DNA of 64,000 nucleotides. Source: Streptomyces tsukubensis (GTDB lineage Bacteria; Actinomycetota; Actinomycetes; Streptomycetales; Streptomycetaceae). The translations under genes and the position numbers were made by a program. Under the pieces are notes generated by a model. That model was given only the letters and a program-made list of their open reading frames with translations, was not told where the DNA came from and searched no databases. The stretch spans positions 5,602,501 to 5,666,500 of the forward strand of contig NZ_CP020700.1 in NCBI RefSeq assembly GCF_003932715.1. Reading direction: 5' to 3'. This document shows, in pieces, positions 21,787-29,480 of the stretch (its first letter is position 1; every line of letters begins with the position of its first letter).

Positions 21787-22170
21787 TTGGCTGCTGAGCT
21801 GCATGTCGAGCTGGTCGCCGCCGACCGCCAGGTCTGGTCCGGCGAGGCCACCCTGGTCGTCGCGCGCACCACGTCCGGCGACATCGGCGTCATGCCCGGT
21901 CACCAGCCGCTGCTCGGTGTGCTGGAGTCGGGCCCGGTGACCATCCGTACCAGCACCCCCGAGGGTGCCGGGACGGTCGTCGCCGCCGTACACGGCGGAT
22001 TCATCTCCTTCGCCGACAACAAGCTGTCGCTGCTGGCGGAGATCGCCGAGCTGGCGGACGAGATCGACGCCCAGCGTGCCGAGCGTGCGCTGGAGCGTGC
22101 CAAGTCGGATTCGGACGCGGCGGCCGAGCGCCGTGCGGACGTCCGGCTGCGCGCGGTGGCGGTGCGCTGA
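21787..22170 (+). CDS. atpC: ATP synthase F1 subunit epsilon
   Basis: Regulatory subunit of the F1 shaft; couples rotation and inhibits ATP hydrolysis. 127 residues: an N-terminal beta-sandwich (LHVELVAADRQVWSGEA, GDIGVMPGHQPLLGVL) and a two-helix C-terminus (LADEIDAQRAERALERAKS). It starts at a TTG with GAGGAG 6 bases upstream. It is separated from atpD by 179 bases that hold a perfect hairpin and a TAGACT hexamer (21730-21735), so its dosage may be set separately. Confidence 0.94.
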   Translation: MAAELHVELVAADRQVWSGEATLVVARTTSGDIGVMPGHQPLLGVLESGPVTIRTSTPEGAGTVVAAVHGGFISFADNKLSLLAEIAELADEIDAQRAERALERAKSDSDAAAERRADVRLRAVAVR

Positions 22171-22192
22171 GCGCCCCGCCGTACGAACAAGA

Positions 22193-22242
22193 CCTCAGCC
22201 GCGGCTCGGACTGGAATCCTCCAGACCGGGCCGCGGCTGAGG
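22193..22242 (+). terminator. Terminator of the ATP synthase operon
   Basis: CCTCAGCCGCGG (22193-22204) pairs perfectly with CCGCGGCTGAGG (22231-22242). The stem continues inward for 11 more pairs with one mismatch and one G-U pair, ending in an ATCC loop at 22216-22219. It follows the atpC stop by 22 bases. Confidence 0.85.
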
Positions 22243-22327
22243 CGATGCAGGTGCGAAGGGGACCCCTTCTCCGCACGGGGCGGAGGCCGGGTTTGGGTAC
22301 GACGACGAGGCGAGGAGGTCGGTGGCG

Positions 22328-22789
22328 ATGTTCCTCGTGGTGCTGGTGAGCGTGCTGGCGGTCGTCGCACTGGTGGGGATCGGGCTGTTCGTCTTCGGAC
22401 TGCGCCGCCGGCTGATCCAGCGCTCCGGAGGGACCTTCGACTGCTCCCTGCGGTGGGACGTCCCCGACGATGCCGCGGAGTCCGGGCTGCCGCCCGGCAA
22501 GGGCTGGGTGTACGGGGTCGCCCGCTACAGCGGAGACCGCATCATGTGGTTCCGTGTCTTCTCGTACGCGCCGCGGCCCCGCCGGGTGCTGGAGCGCTCC
22601 GCGATCGAGGTCGTCGGCCGCCGTACGCCCGAGGGCGAGGAGGAGCTGGCACTGCTCTCCGACGCCGTGGTGCTGGGCTGTCTGCACGAGGGGACCAGGC
22701 TGGAGCTCGCGATGAGCGAGGACGCGCTGACGGGCTTCCTGGCCTGGCTTGAGGCGGCGCCTCCCGGCCAGCGCGTCAACGTCGCGTAG
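22328..22789 (+). CDS. DUF2550 family membrane-anchored protein
   Basis: A 153-residue protein with one N-terminal membrane helix (LVVLVSVLAVVALVGIGLFV) followed by a soluble domain facing the cytoplasm or periplasm. The pattern GGTFDCSLRW, GWVYGVARYSGDRIMWFRVFS and RRVLERSAIEVVGRR is that of DUF2550, found behind the ATP synthase genes in many actinobacteria; its function is unknown. The ATG at 22328 is preferred over the GTG at 22322 because GAGGAGG lies at a better distance. The strong atp terminator lies before it, so it is probably expressed on its own. Confidence 0.8.
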   Translation: MFLVVLVSVLAVVALVGIGLFVFGLRRRLIQRSGGTFDCSLRWDVPDDAAESGLPPGKGWVYGVARYSGDRIMWFRVFSYAPRPRRVLERSAIEVVGRRTPEGEEELALLSDAVVLGCLHEGTRLELAMSEDALTGFLAWLEAAPPGQRVNVA

Positions 22790-22940
22790 CCGTCTCCCGC
22801 TGTGGGGTGCGTGTTCCGGGCCCGTTCCGTAGTAGGTGCGCCGGTTGCCCGTCCCCGGACCGCGGGTACCTGATTCCAAGGCCCTTGGATGACCTCGGCG
22901 ACGCTCTCCGGGGTGCCCGAGGCACAAGCACCCAGGGGCG

Positions 22941-22996
22941 CTGGGGGTCCCCCCATGCCGAAGGCATAGGGGGCGGAACTGCGCGAACGGCCACAA
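22941..22996. repeat. Dispersed Streptomyces intergenic hairpin element, copy 1
   Basis: Starts CTGGGGGTCCCCCCATGCC, followed by a GAA loop and the partly complementary GGCATAGGGGG, then GGAACTGCGCGAACGGCC. The combination of GGGGGTCCCCCCA-hairpin and an AACTGCGCGA tail is a common intergenic element in streptomycete genomes. A related copy with a different loop is at 35460-35510. Confidence 0.6.
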
Positions 22997-23091
22997 CGGG
23001 CGCGGGGGCGGCCGACTACCGCAGCGACTACGGACCGCACCGCCGGACATCCGACCGCACCGGTCATCCGCTGGGCCCGCGCATGCGAAAA

Positions 23092-23121
23092 GGGCCGGGG
23101 AGAGATCTTTCTCCCCGGCCC
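23092..23121. terminator. Bidirectional terminator, main use for chiC
   Basis: GGGCCGGGGAGA (23092-23103) pairs perfectly with TCTCCCCGGCCC (23110-23121) around GATCTT. On the minus strand the stem is followed by TTTTCG, a T-run that is rare here, so it is a canonical intrinsic terminator for the chitinase gene. Confidence 0.85.
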
Positions 23122-23168
23122 CTTCGTCATCTCATGGGCGGGTCACCGGATGCCGTGACCCTCCCTGG

Positions 23169-25019
23169 TTACTGGAGGCCGTTGTGGACCGCCGTGACCA
23201 TTTCGCCGTTGCTGGTGTCACCGCTGAACTCCCACCAGAACGCGCCGCCGAGCTCCTGGTTCTTCGCCCAGGTCATCTTGGTGGCGATGTTCGCCGGGGT
23301 GTCGTAGCCCCACCAGTTGCTGCCGCACTTGGCGTACCCGGTGCCACCGAGCGTGCCGCTGGACGGGCAGGTGTTCTTCAGGACCTTGTAGTCCTCGAAG
23401 CCGGGCTCATAGGTGCCCTGGGCCGGTCCGGTGGCCGTGCCGCCCGGGAGCGTCTGGGTGACGCCGGTCCAGCCGCGGCCGTAGAAGCCGACGCCGAGGA
23501 GCAGCTTGTTCGCCGGCACGTTCTTCGCCTTGAGCTTGGCGATGGCGTTGGCCGAGGTCCAGGCCGGGTCCGGGATCGGGTTGTACGTGGTGAGCGGGGA
23601 GTGCATGGCGGTCGGGCCCTGGGCGTTCCAGGCACCGAAGAAGTCGTACGTCATGACGTTGTACCAGTTGAGGTACTGCGCCGCCCCGCCGTAGTCGGCG
23701 GCGTCGATCTTGCCGCCGGTCTTGCTGTCGGCGGTGATCGCGGCCGTGACCAGGTAGTTCGGGCCGAACTTGGTGCGGAAGGCCTGCGCCATGTTCTTCA
23801 TGACGGCGGGGCCGCTGGTGTCGCAGGTCAGACCGCAGGCGTTGGGGTACTCCCAGTCCAGGTCGATACCGTCGAAGACGTCGGCCCAGCGCGGGTCCTC
23901 CACCAGGTCGTAGCAGGACTGGGCGAAGGCCGCCGGGTTCTGCATGGCCTGGCCGAAGCCGCCGGACCAGGTCCAGCCGCCGAAGGAGAAGAGGACCTTG
24001 ATGTGCGGGAACTGCTGCTTCAGCTTCCGGAGCTGGTTGAAGCTGCCGCGCAGGGGCTGGTCCCAGGTGTCGGCGACGCCGTCGACGGAGAGGTCGGCGG
24101 TGTAGGCGCGCTCGTAGTCGGAGTAGGCGTCACCGATGGTGCAGCGGCCGTTCTGGACGTTGCCGAAGGCGTAGTTGATGTGGGTGATCTTGGCCGCGGA
24201 GCCGGAGGTCACCAGGTTCTTCACGTGGTAGTTGCGGCCGTAGACGCCCCAGTTGGTGAAGTACCCCATCTTGATCTTGTTGCCGCCGGGGCCGCCGCCG
24301 CCGGGGGTGGTGAAGGTGTGGACGCCGCTGACCGGGCCGAGCTGGTCGATGGTGTCCCGGGCCTGGACCGAGTAGCTGTACTCGGTGCCCTTCACCAGGG
24401 TGTTGTCGGTGTACGTCAGCCCGGTGACGGTAGCGATCTTCAGGCCGTCACGGAGGAGGTCGTAGTTCTTGATGCCCGTGTTGTCGGTGGCCGCGGTCCA
24501 GGTGATGACGGCCGAGGTCTCCGTCACATTGCTGGAAGCCGGGGTGCCCGGGGCGCTGGGCAGCGGGTCCGTGGGACCGCCTTCGCAGTTGGCGCCGTTG
24601 ATCTTACAGTTGGACGGCGCGCCCGGGCCGGTGCCGTTGAAGCCGAAGGTGGTGCTCGCGCCGGGAGCCAGCGCGGCGGCCCAGGACTTGCTCTTGGCGG
24701 TCCAGCGGTTGCCGACGTTGGTCACGTCGGCGTCCCAGGAGGAGGTGACCCGCGTGCCGGCGGGAAAGTCCCACTCGACGGTCCAGCTGCTGATGGTGGT
24801 GGTGCCGGTGTTCTTGACCGTCCACTTGCCCTCGAAGCCGCCGCCCCAGTCGGAGCCCTTGGCGTAGGTGGCAGTGGCCGAGGTCGCGGCCTGGGCGGGT
24901 GATGCGAGGCCGACCATCGCGGCCATCGGGATCACCAGTGCGGCCAGGACCGCGGTCACCCTTGATCTGAGTGACCATCGGGCTCTGGGGACGTGCAGAG
25001 GTGGGGGTTGAGTGCTCAC
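23169..25019 (-). CDS. chiC: Secreted family 18 chitinase with CBM2 and FN3 domains
   Basis: Extracellular chitinase that hydrolyses chitin. Residues 1-44 are a signal peptide (RARWSLRSR, hydrophobic core, PAQA cleavage site). Residues ~45-135 are a family 2 carbohydrate-binding module (GGGFEGKWTVKNTG, SSWTVEWDFPAG), ~153-238 a fibronectin type III domain, then a Gly/Pro linker, and ~248-614 a GH18 barrel with the DGIDLDWE motif (catalytic Glu390). The GTG start at 25019 has AAGGAG 5 bases upstream; the open frame to 25145 runs through the promoter. 616 residues. The same order of domains and the adjacent two-component genes identify it with S. coelicolor ChiC as I recall it. Confidence 0.93.
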   Translation of the reverse strand: MSTQPPPLHVPRARWSLRSRVTAVLAALVIPMAAMVGLASPAQAATSATATYAKGSDWGGGFEGKWTVKNTGTTTISSWTVEWDFPAGTRVTSSWDADVTNVGNRWTAKSKSWAAALAPGASTTFGFNGTGPGAPSNCKINGANCEGGPTDPLPSAPGTPASSNVTETSAVITWTAATDNTGIKNYDLLRDGLKIATVTGLTYTDNTLVKGTEYSYSVQARDTIDQLGPVSGVHTFTTPGGGGPGGNKIKMGYFTNWGVYGRNYHVKNLVTSGSAAKITHINYAFGNVQNGRCTIGDAYSDYERAYTADLSVDGVADTWDQPLRGSFNQLRKLKQQFPHIKVLFSFGGWTWSGGFGQAMQNPAAFAQSCYDLVEDPRWADVFDGIDLDWEYPNACGLTCDTSGPAVMKNMAQAFRTKFGPNYLVTAAITADSKTGGKIDAADYGGAAQYLNWYNVMTYDFFGAWNAQGPTAMHSPLTTYNPIPDPAWTSANAIAKLKAKNVPANKLLLGVGFYGRGWTGVTQTLPGGTATGPAQGTYEPGFEDYKVLKNTCPSSGTLGGTGYAKCGSNWWGYDTPANIATKMTWAKNQELGGAFWWEFSGDTSNGEMVTAVHNGLQ

Positions 25020-25116
25020 GGGTGCTCCTTGAGGAGGTCCGGACAGTGGGGGTGGGACCAGGGTGGAACCGTGCACTGCGCACTCTGCGAGGCTCACCGC
25101 AGCGTGTGTTCCGGTG

Positions 25117-25145
25117 AGAGTAAGAAGGTCTGGACCAATCGTCAA
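25117..25145 (-). promoter_or_regulatory. chiC promoter
   Basis: On the minus strand TTGACG (25140-25145) and TACTCT (25117-25122) are separated by exactly 17 bases, a near-consensus vegetative promoter. It lies 98 bases before the chiC start codon. Confidence 0.8.
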
Positions 25146-25158
25146 TAGGTCCAGACCA
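25126..25158 (-). promoter_or_regulatory. Pair of 12-bp direct repeats in the chiC promoter
   Basis: On the minus strand TGGTCTGGACCT (25147-25158) and TGGTCCAGACCT (25126-25137) are repeated with a 21-base period, two helical turns, flanking the -35 box. Such 12-bp repeats are known from Streptomyces chitinase promoters, where they mediate chitin induction and glucose repression; ChiR and DasR type regulators are the expected ligands. Confidence 0.85.
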
Positions 25159-25221
25159 TAGTGAGGTGCCCCCGAACTGCCCCGTCCAACCGCTCGGTTC
25201 AGGCCACAGCGGGACGGTCCG

Positions 25222-25902
25222 TCAGATGCCGAGTTCCTGTGCCAGGACGGCCGCCTGGACCCGGCTGCGCAGCTCCAGTTTCCCGAGCAGCCTGCTCACA
25301 TGGGTCTTGACCGTGGCTTCCGCCATCCGCAGCCGTTCGGCGATCTCGGCGTTCGACAGGCCCTCGCCCAGACACGACAGCACCTCCCGTTCACGGCGCG
25401 TAAGGGCGTCGAGGAGGGCCGGATCGGGTCCGCCGGGGGCGCGAACCGGCCGCGGAGTGGCGAATTCCGCAATCAGTCTCCGGGTCACAGCGGGGGCGAT
25501 GAGCCCCTCCCCGCGGGCCACCGTCCGGACCGCCTCCAGCAGATCGCGGGCTTCGGTGTCCTTCAGCAGAAAGCCGGACGCGCCCGCCCGCAGGGAGCCG
25601 AAGACGTACTCGTCGAGGTCGAAGGTGGTCAGCACGAGTACGTCCGCGAGCCCCTCGGCGACCACCTGACGGGTGGCCGACACCCCGTCGAGCCGGGGCA
25701 TCTGGACGTCCATCAGCACCAGATCGGGGCGCAGCTCGCGGGCGAGCCGTACCGCCTCCTCGCCGTCGGCGGCCTCGCCGACCACCTGGATGTCCGGTGC
25801 GCTGCCCAGGATGAGCACCAGGCCGGCGCGGACCGCGCTCTGGTCCTCCGCCACCAGGACCCGGACGGGTGTCGTCGTGGTGCCGTCGTCTGCCGGGGTC
25901 AT
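25222..25902 (-). CDS. chiR: NarL/LuxR-type response regulator next to chitinase, ChiR-like
   Basis: 226-residue response regulator. Receiver domain with phosphoacceptor Asp65 (LVLMDVQMPRLDG), the acidic pair in LVAEDQ, and the signalling Thr and Lys (VLTTFD, FLLKDTEA); C-terminal LuxR helix-turn-helix (LTRREREVLSCLGEGLSNAEIAERL, split over residues ~163-190). Its ATG overlaps the stop of the sensor kinase as ATGA. It lies directly upstream of the chiC promoter on the same strand, with a 200-base gap, which supports the assignment to the ChiS/ChiR system that activates chiC. Confidence 0.88.
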   Translation of the reverse strand: MTPADDGTTTTPVRVLVAEDQSAVRAGLVLILGSAPDIQVVGEAADGEEAVRLARELRPDLVLMDVQMPRLDGVSATRQVVAEGLADVLVLTTFDLDEYVFGSLRAGASGFLLKDTEARDLLEAVRTVARGEGLIAPAVTRRLIAEFATPRPVRAPGGPDPALLDALTRREREVLSCLGEGLSNAEIAERLRMAEATVKTHVSRLLGKLELRSRVQAAVLAQELGI

Positions 25903-27143
25903 GCTTCGGGCTCCTTGTCGTCGCGTACGGGCAGGGCGGCCCGTACCCGCCAGATCTTCTCCGGTCCGTCCGCGGGGCCCGGTTCCGGGCCCGCTTCGAA
26001 CTCCCCGCCGAGGAGTACGGCCCGCTCCCGCATCCCCACCAGACCGGCGCCGGACCCCGGTGCCCGGGGGCCGGACCGGGGGCCGTACGGGCTGGTCACG
26101 ACCACGGTCAGCCGCCGGCCCGCGGTGTGTTCGAGGACGATGTTCACCAGGCCGGGGGCCGCGTGCTTCAACGCGTTCGTCAGCGATTCCTGCACGATGC
26201 GGTACGCCGCCTGCTCGACCGGGGCGGGCAGTGCGGCCGCCCCCGGTCCTTCCCCGTCCCCGCCGGGCCGCCGGTCGTCGAGGACCACGTCGATCCCGCT
26301 GGCTGCGCCGTTGGTCCTGGCCTGGGCCACCAGGGAGTCGATCCCGGAGAGCGACGGGCGGGCGGCGGGCTCCCGGTCGTCGCTGTTGTCCCGGAGCAGC
26401 CCGATCAGCCGCCGCATCTCGGCCAGCCCTTCGACGCTGTTCTCGCGGATGACTTCCAGCGCGCCGCGGGTGGTCTTGGGATCGTCGAGGGAGAGCGCTG
26501 CCGTGGAGTGGATCGCGATCGCCGAGAGGTGGTTGGCGACCAGGTCGTGGAGTTCCCGCGCCATCCGGGAGCGTTCGGCGGTGACCGCCTGGGCCCGGTC
26601 CATCTCGGCCAGCAGAGCGGTCTGCTCGGCCCGCAGCCTGGCCGCGTCCGCCGCCTCGCGGTGGTTGCGGACGATCGCGCCGGTGGCCGCCGGAGCGAAG
26701 GTGATCAGCCCGAAGACGATGCCCAGCAGCAGGGACTCCGCCGCCCGGAGCACCGCGAGCAGGACACCCGTCACGACGACGGTCAGCACACCGGTGATCT
26801 TCGGGAGATGGCGGGTGAACCTGGCCGGGCCGTAGACCACGGCCGAGTACACCGCGTCCGTGAAGACGACGATCGTGATCAGCGAGCCGACCGTGAACAG
26901 ATCCCCGATCAGTGCCAGACAGCCGACCAGCAGGGTGGTCATCGGCCGGGTGCGGCGGAAGGCCGCCTGGCAGCAGATGACCACGAGCGGTACCAGCGCG
27001 GCCCACGGCGGTGTGGGGCTGGTGTCCGGGCGCTGCATATAGAGCCCGAGGGACCAGATCAGTACGCCGCCGACGAGGGCGGCAGCGGCGATGAGGACGT
27101 CGTCGCGATGGGGACGGGGGAAGCTCACGTTCCCATCAAACAC
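25899..27143 (-). CDS. chiS: Membrane sensor histidine kinase, ChiS-like
   Basis: 414-residue kinase of the NarX/HPK7 class. The N-terminal ~155 residues hold about five membrane helices with short loops, so it probably senses a membrane or intracellular cue rather than a large external domain. The dimerisation helix has the phosphorylated His199 (MARELHDLVANHLSAIAIH), followed by a HATPase domain with N-box RIVQESLTNALKHA and G-box GAGLVGMRER. Its stop overlaps the response regulator start. The start is uncertain: GTG 27143 or GTG 27128, neither with a strong ribosome site. Divergent from the membrane protein gene at 27290. Confidence 0.88.
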   Translation of the reverse strand: MFDGNVSFPRPHRDDVLIAAAALVGGVLIWSLGLYMQRPDTSPTPPWAALVPLVVICCQAAFRRTRPMTTLLVGCLALIGDLFTVGSLITIVVFTDAVYSAVVYGPARFTRHLPKITGVLTVVVTGVLLAVLRAAESLLLGIVFGLITFAPAATGAIVRNHREAADAARLRAEQTALLAEMDRAQAVTAERSRMARELHDLVANHLSAIAIHSTAALSLDDPKTTRGALEVIRENSVEGLAEMRRLIGLLRDNSDDREPAARPSLSGIDSLVAQARTNGAASGIDVVLDDRRPGGDGEGPGAAALPAPVEQAAYRIVQESLTNALKHAAPGLVNIVLEHTAGRRLTVVVTSPYGPRSGPRAPGSGAGLVGMRERAVLLGGEFEAGPEPGPADGPEKIWRVRAALPVRDDKEPEA

Positions 27144-27289
27144 GGCTCGGCCGCCGCGGGCGTCGTCAGCGCGTGGGAACGGCGGCTACATCGAAAGATG
27201 CACTTCCGCGGCCTGTCATCTCCTCTCCCGCGACGACGTTCGGCGGCCCGGGGCGGGGGAGTCTGGACGAGGGAGAGAGGGGTGCAGCC

Positions 27290-27892
27290 GTGATCGTCAC
27301 GCTGATCGTGATCTGTGAGGTCGGCTTCTGGGTGCTGCTGGCCGCCGGGCTGGGGGCCCGCTACGTACTGCGCAAGCCGCGTCTGGGGGTGGCGCTGCTG
27401 CTGTGCGAGCCGGTGCTGGAGGTCGTGCTGCTGATCGCGACGGCCGTCGACCTCAGGAACGGGGCCGAGCCGAACTGGACGCACGGACTGGCGGCGCTGT
27501 ACATCGGCTACACGGTCGGGCACGGCCATCGCACGGTGAAATGGCTGGACGGGCTCGCCGCCCGGCGCTTCGACGGTGTGGAGCCGCCGCGGGCACCGAA
27601 GTACGGCCGGGAGCGCGCCGCCCACGAGGGCAAGGTGTGGCTGGGTACGGTCACGGGCGCGGTGACCGCCACCGTACTGCTGCTGCTGGCGGTCGCCTAC
27701 GTCGGCGACGGTGCCCGGGACGACAGCCTCTGGGCCTGGATCGCCCAGGCCTGGAAGATCACCGGCATCCACGGGCTGGTCGCGCTCTGGTACACCCTGG
27801 CCCCGCCGAAGGCGCCCGCGGGCCAGGACGACTGGGGCAACGACCTCACGGACGGGCCCCGCGAGCACCAGCGCACCGGCAAGCACCTCTAG
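27290..27892 (+). CDS. Conserved integral membrane protein, function unknown
   Basis: 200 residues with about four to five membrane helices (VTLIVICEVGFWVLLAAGL, LGVALLLCEPVLEVVLLIAT, the region ALYIGYTVGHG, and a later TGAVTATVLLLLAVAYV) and a conserved-looking loop HRTVKWLDGLAARR. It may belong to the group annotated as YmcC-like membrane proteins; I am not certain. The GTG at 27290 has GGAGAGAGGGG upstream; the frame extends to 27173 without initiation signals. Its 3' end faces that of the adenosyltransferase gene across only 16 bases. Confidence 0.75.
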   Translation: MIVTLIVICEVGFWVLLAAGLGARYVLRKPRLGVALLLCEPVLEVVLLIATAVDLRNGAEPNWTHGLAALYIGYTVGHGHRTVKWLDGLAARRFDGVEPPRAPKYGRERAAHEGKVWLGTVTGAVTATVLLLLAVAYVGDGARDDSLWAWIAQAWKITGIHGLVALWYTLAPPKAPAGQDDWGNDLTDGPREHQRTGKHL

Positions 27893-27908
27893 GACGTCAG
27901 CCAGGAAG

Positions 27909-28481
27909 TCAGCGCTCGCCTCCGGGGACCCACAGCACGTCCCCGCGCTCCTTGTTCGCCGTCCTGGCCAGGATGAACAGCAGGTCCGACAGCCGGTTGA
28001 GATAGGTCGCCGTCAGCGGGTTCATCGTCTCGCCGTGGACCTCCAGCGCCGCCCAGGTGGACCGCTCGGCGCGGCGCACGACCGTACAGGCCTGGTGCAG
28101 CAGGGCGGCGCCCGGAGTGCCGCCGGGCAGGATGAAGCTGCGCAGCTTGTCGAGGGAGGCGAGGAAGTGGTCGCACTCCTTCTCCAGCCGGTCGACGTAG
28201 AACTGCTCCACGCGCAGCGGCGGATACTCGGGGTTCTCGGTGACCGGGGTCGACAGATCGGCGCCGACGTCGAAGAGGTCGTTCTGGATCCGGACGAGGA
28301 CGGTGACGACCTCCTCCGGCAGTCCGCCCAGGGCGACCGCGGTGCCCAGGACGGCGTTCGCCTCGTTGGCGTCGGCATAGGCGGCGATCCGCAGATCCGT
28401 CTTGGGGGCCCGGCTCATATCACCGAGCGCGGTGGTGCCGTCGTCGCCGGTCCGGGTGTAGATACGCGTCAGATTCACCAT
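27909..28481 (-). CDS. Cob(I)alamin adenosyltransferase, PduO type
   Basis: Transfers the adenosyl group of ATP to cob(I)alamin, making adenosylcobalamin, the cofactor of mutases such as the one at 57787. 190 residues with the PduO motifs in order: RIYTRTGDDGTTALGD, ADANEANAVLGTA, QNDLFDVGADLSTP, VRRAERSTWAAL and YLNRLSDLLFILAR. There is no ribosome site: a TACGCT hexamer ends 6 bases before the ATG, so the message is probably leaderless. The start is divergent from the TetR gene across 201 bases. Confidence 0.94.
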   Translation of the reverse strand: MVNLTRIYTRTGDDGTTALGDMSRAPKTDLRIAAYADANEANAVLGTAVALGGLPEEVVTVLVRIQNDLFDVGADLSTPVTENPEYPPLRVEQFYVDRLEKECDHFLASLDKLRSFILPGGTPGAALLHQACTVVRRAERSTWAALEVHGETMNPLTATYLNRLSDLLFILARTANKERGDVLWVPGGER

Positions 28482-28487
28482 GGGACC

Positions 28488-28493
28488 AGCGTA
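28488..28493 (-). promoter_or_regulatory. Candidate -10 box of a leaderless adenosyltransferase transcript
   Basis: TACGCT on the minus strand, 6 bases upstream of the ATG, fits TANNNT. No good -35 was found at 16-18 bases. Confidence 0.4.
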
Positions 28494-28610
28494 ATGACGT
28501 CGCCGGGGGCCGGGCGCGGGGCCGCCGGGGCGGTGGCGGGCGGCGAGGGTCCGGGTCAGCGCGGACATGCTGATGACGGGCATGACAGCAGCGAAGCAGA
28601 ACCGATTAAA

Positions 28611-28682
28611 GTTTGCAATGGACTTAAAAAATTCACTGAGATCAAAAATGGACTCCACTGCGGCAGCGGGTAGGGTTGCGGT
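28611..28682 (+). promoter_or_regulatory. AT-rich promoter and repeat upstream of the TetR gene
   Basis: TAGGGT (28671-28676) lies 6 bases before the ATG at 28683, and TGGACT (28649-28654) is a possible -35 at 16 bases. The octamer AATGGACT occurs twice, 28617-28624 and 28647-28654, exactly 30 bases or three helical turns apart, in the least GC-rich patch of the area (28601-28655). This looks like an autoregulatory operator. Confidence 0.5.
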
Positions 28683-29321
28683 ATGACCGAAGGGCTGAGG
28701 GAGCGCAAGAAGGCGCGGACGCGGCGACATATCTCCGATACGGCCACGGGCCTCTTCCTCGACCGCGGCTTCGACGCCGTCACGATCGCCGAGATCGCGG
28801 ATGCCGCCGAGGTCTCCGTCAACACGGTCTACAACTACTTCGCCACCAAAGAGGACCTCTTCCTCGACCGCGGCGACGAAATCACCGCCCGGCTCTCCCG
28901 CTGGGTCCGCGGCCGGGACGTGGGGGAGTCGGCGGCCGCCGCCGTACTGCGCGAACTGCGCGCCGAGGCCGAGGCGGTCTCGCCCCGGATCGGCCTGACC
29001 CACGGTCATGAACGCTTTCTGCTGGTCGTCCAGGAGGCCGCCACGCTGCGCGCCGGTCTCGCCCTCCTCCAGCAGCGCGCTGTGGAACAGCTCGAACAGA
29101 CCCTGCGCGAGGAGACCGCCGCCGCCGTCGGGGATCCGCTGCCCGCTCTCGTGGCCGGGCAGATCGACTGGATCCACCGGTCCGTCCTGGACGCCGTGCG
29201 CGGCGGGATGGCGGCCGGCCGCGCCCCCGAGGACGTCGCCGCCGCCGCACTCCTCTTCGTCGACGAGGTCGAATCCCTCCTCGGTGAACGGGTCCTCGGC
29301 TACGCCGTACGCACCGTCTGA
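28683..29321 (+). CDS. TetR/AcrR family transcriptional regulator
   Basis: 212 residues. The N-terminal helix-turn-helix is clear (TARGLFLDRGF-like ATGLFLDRGFDAVTIAEIAD, then VSVNTVYNYFATKEDLF, residues ~20-60); the C-terminal ligand domain is Ala/Glu/Arg-rich with no recognised specificity. It has no ribosome site and a -10-like hexamer 6 bases upstream, so the transcript is probably leaderless. It reads toward the hydroxyacyl-CoA dehydrogenase gene 159 bases downstream, and away from the adenosyltransferase; either may be its target. Confidence 0.88.
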   Translation: MTEGLRERKKARTRRHISDTATGLFLDRGFDAVTIAEIADAAEVSVNTVYNYFATKEDLFLDRGDEITARLSRWVRGRDVGESAAAAVLRELRAEAEAVSPRIGLTHGHERFLLVVQEAATLRAGLALLQQRAVEQLEQTLREETAAAVGDPLPALVAGQIDWIHRSVLDAVRGGMAAGRAPEDVAAAALLFVDEVESLLGERVLGYAVRTV

Positions 29322-29480
29322 CCGACCCCGGTGATCATCGTTCGCCGTCCCGTCCCGCCCTCGCGGGTGTGATGTCCGTCCGACGGAGCGTGACGCGCAT
29401 CTCTTCGGCGCCACAGCAGCGGCCGCGGGCGCTAACCTCCGCCGAGAGGCGAAAAGTGAACGACTGTTAAGGGGTGTCGC

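Larger units (their letters stand above)
22790..23168. other. Gene-free convergent region with repeat and terminator
   Basis: These 379 bases separate the DUF2550 gene from chiC. They hold a dispersed hairpin element (22941-22996) and a bidirectional terminator (23092-23121). No reading frame with protein character was found. Confidence 0.6.

Noticed and set aside
23184..24902. 572-codon open frame opposite chiC
   Set aside because: The minus strand has a complete chitinase with signal peptide and catalytic motif; the opposite frame is Gly/Val/Ala/Arg-rich noise.
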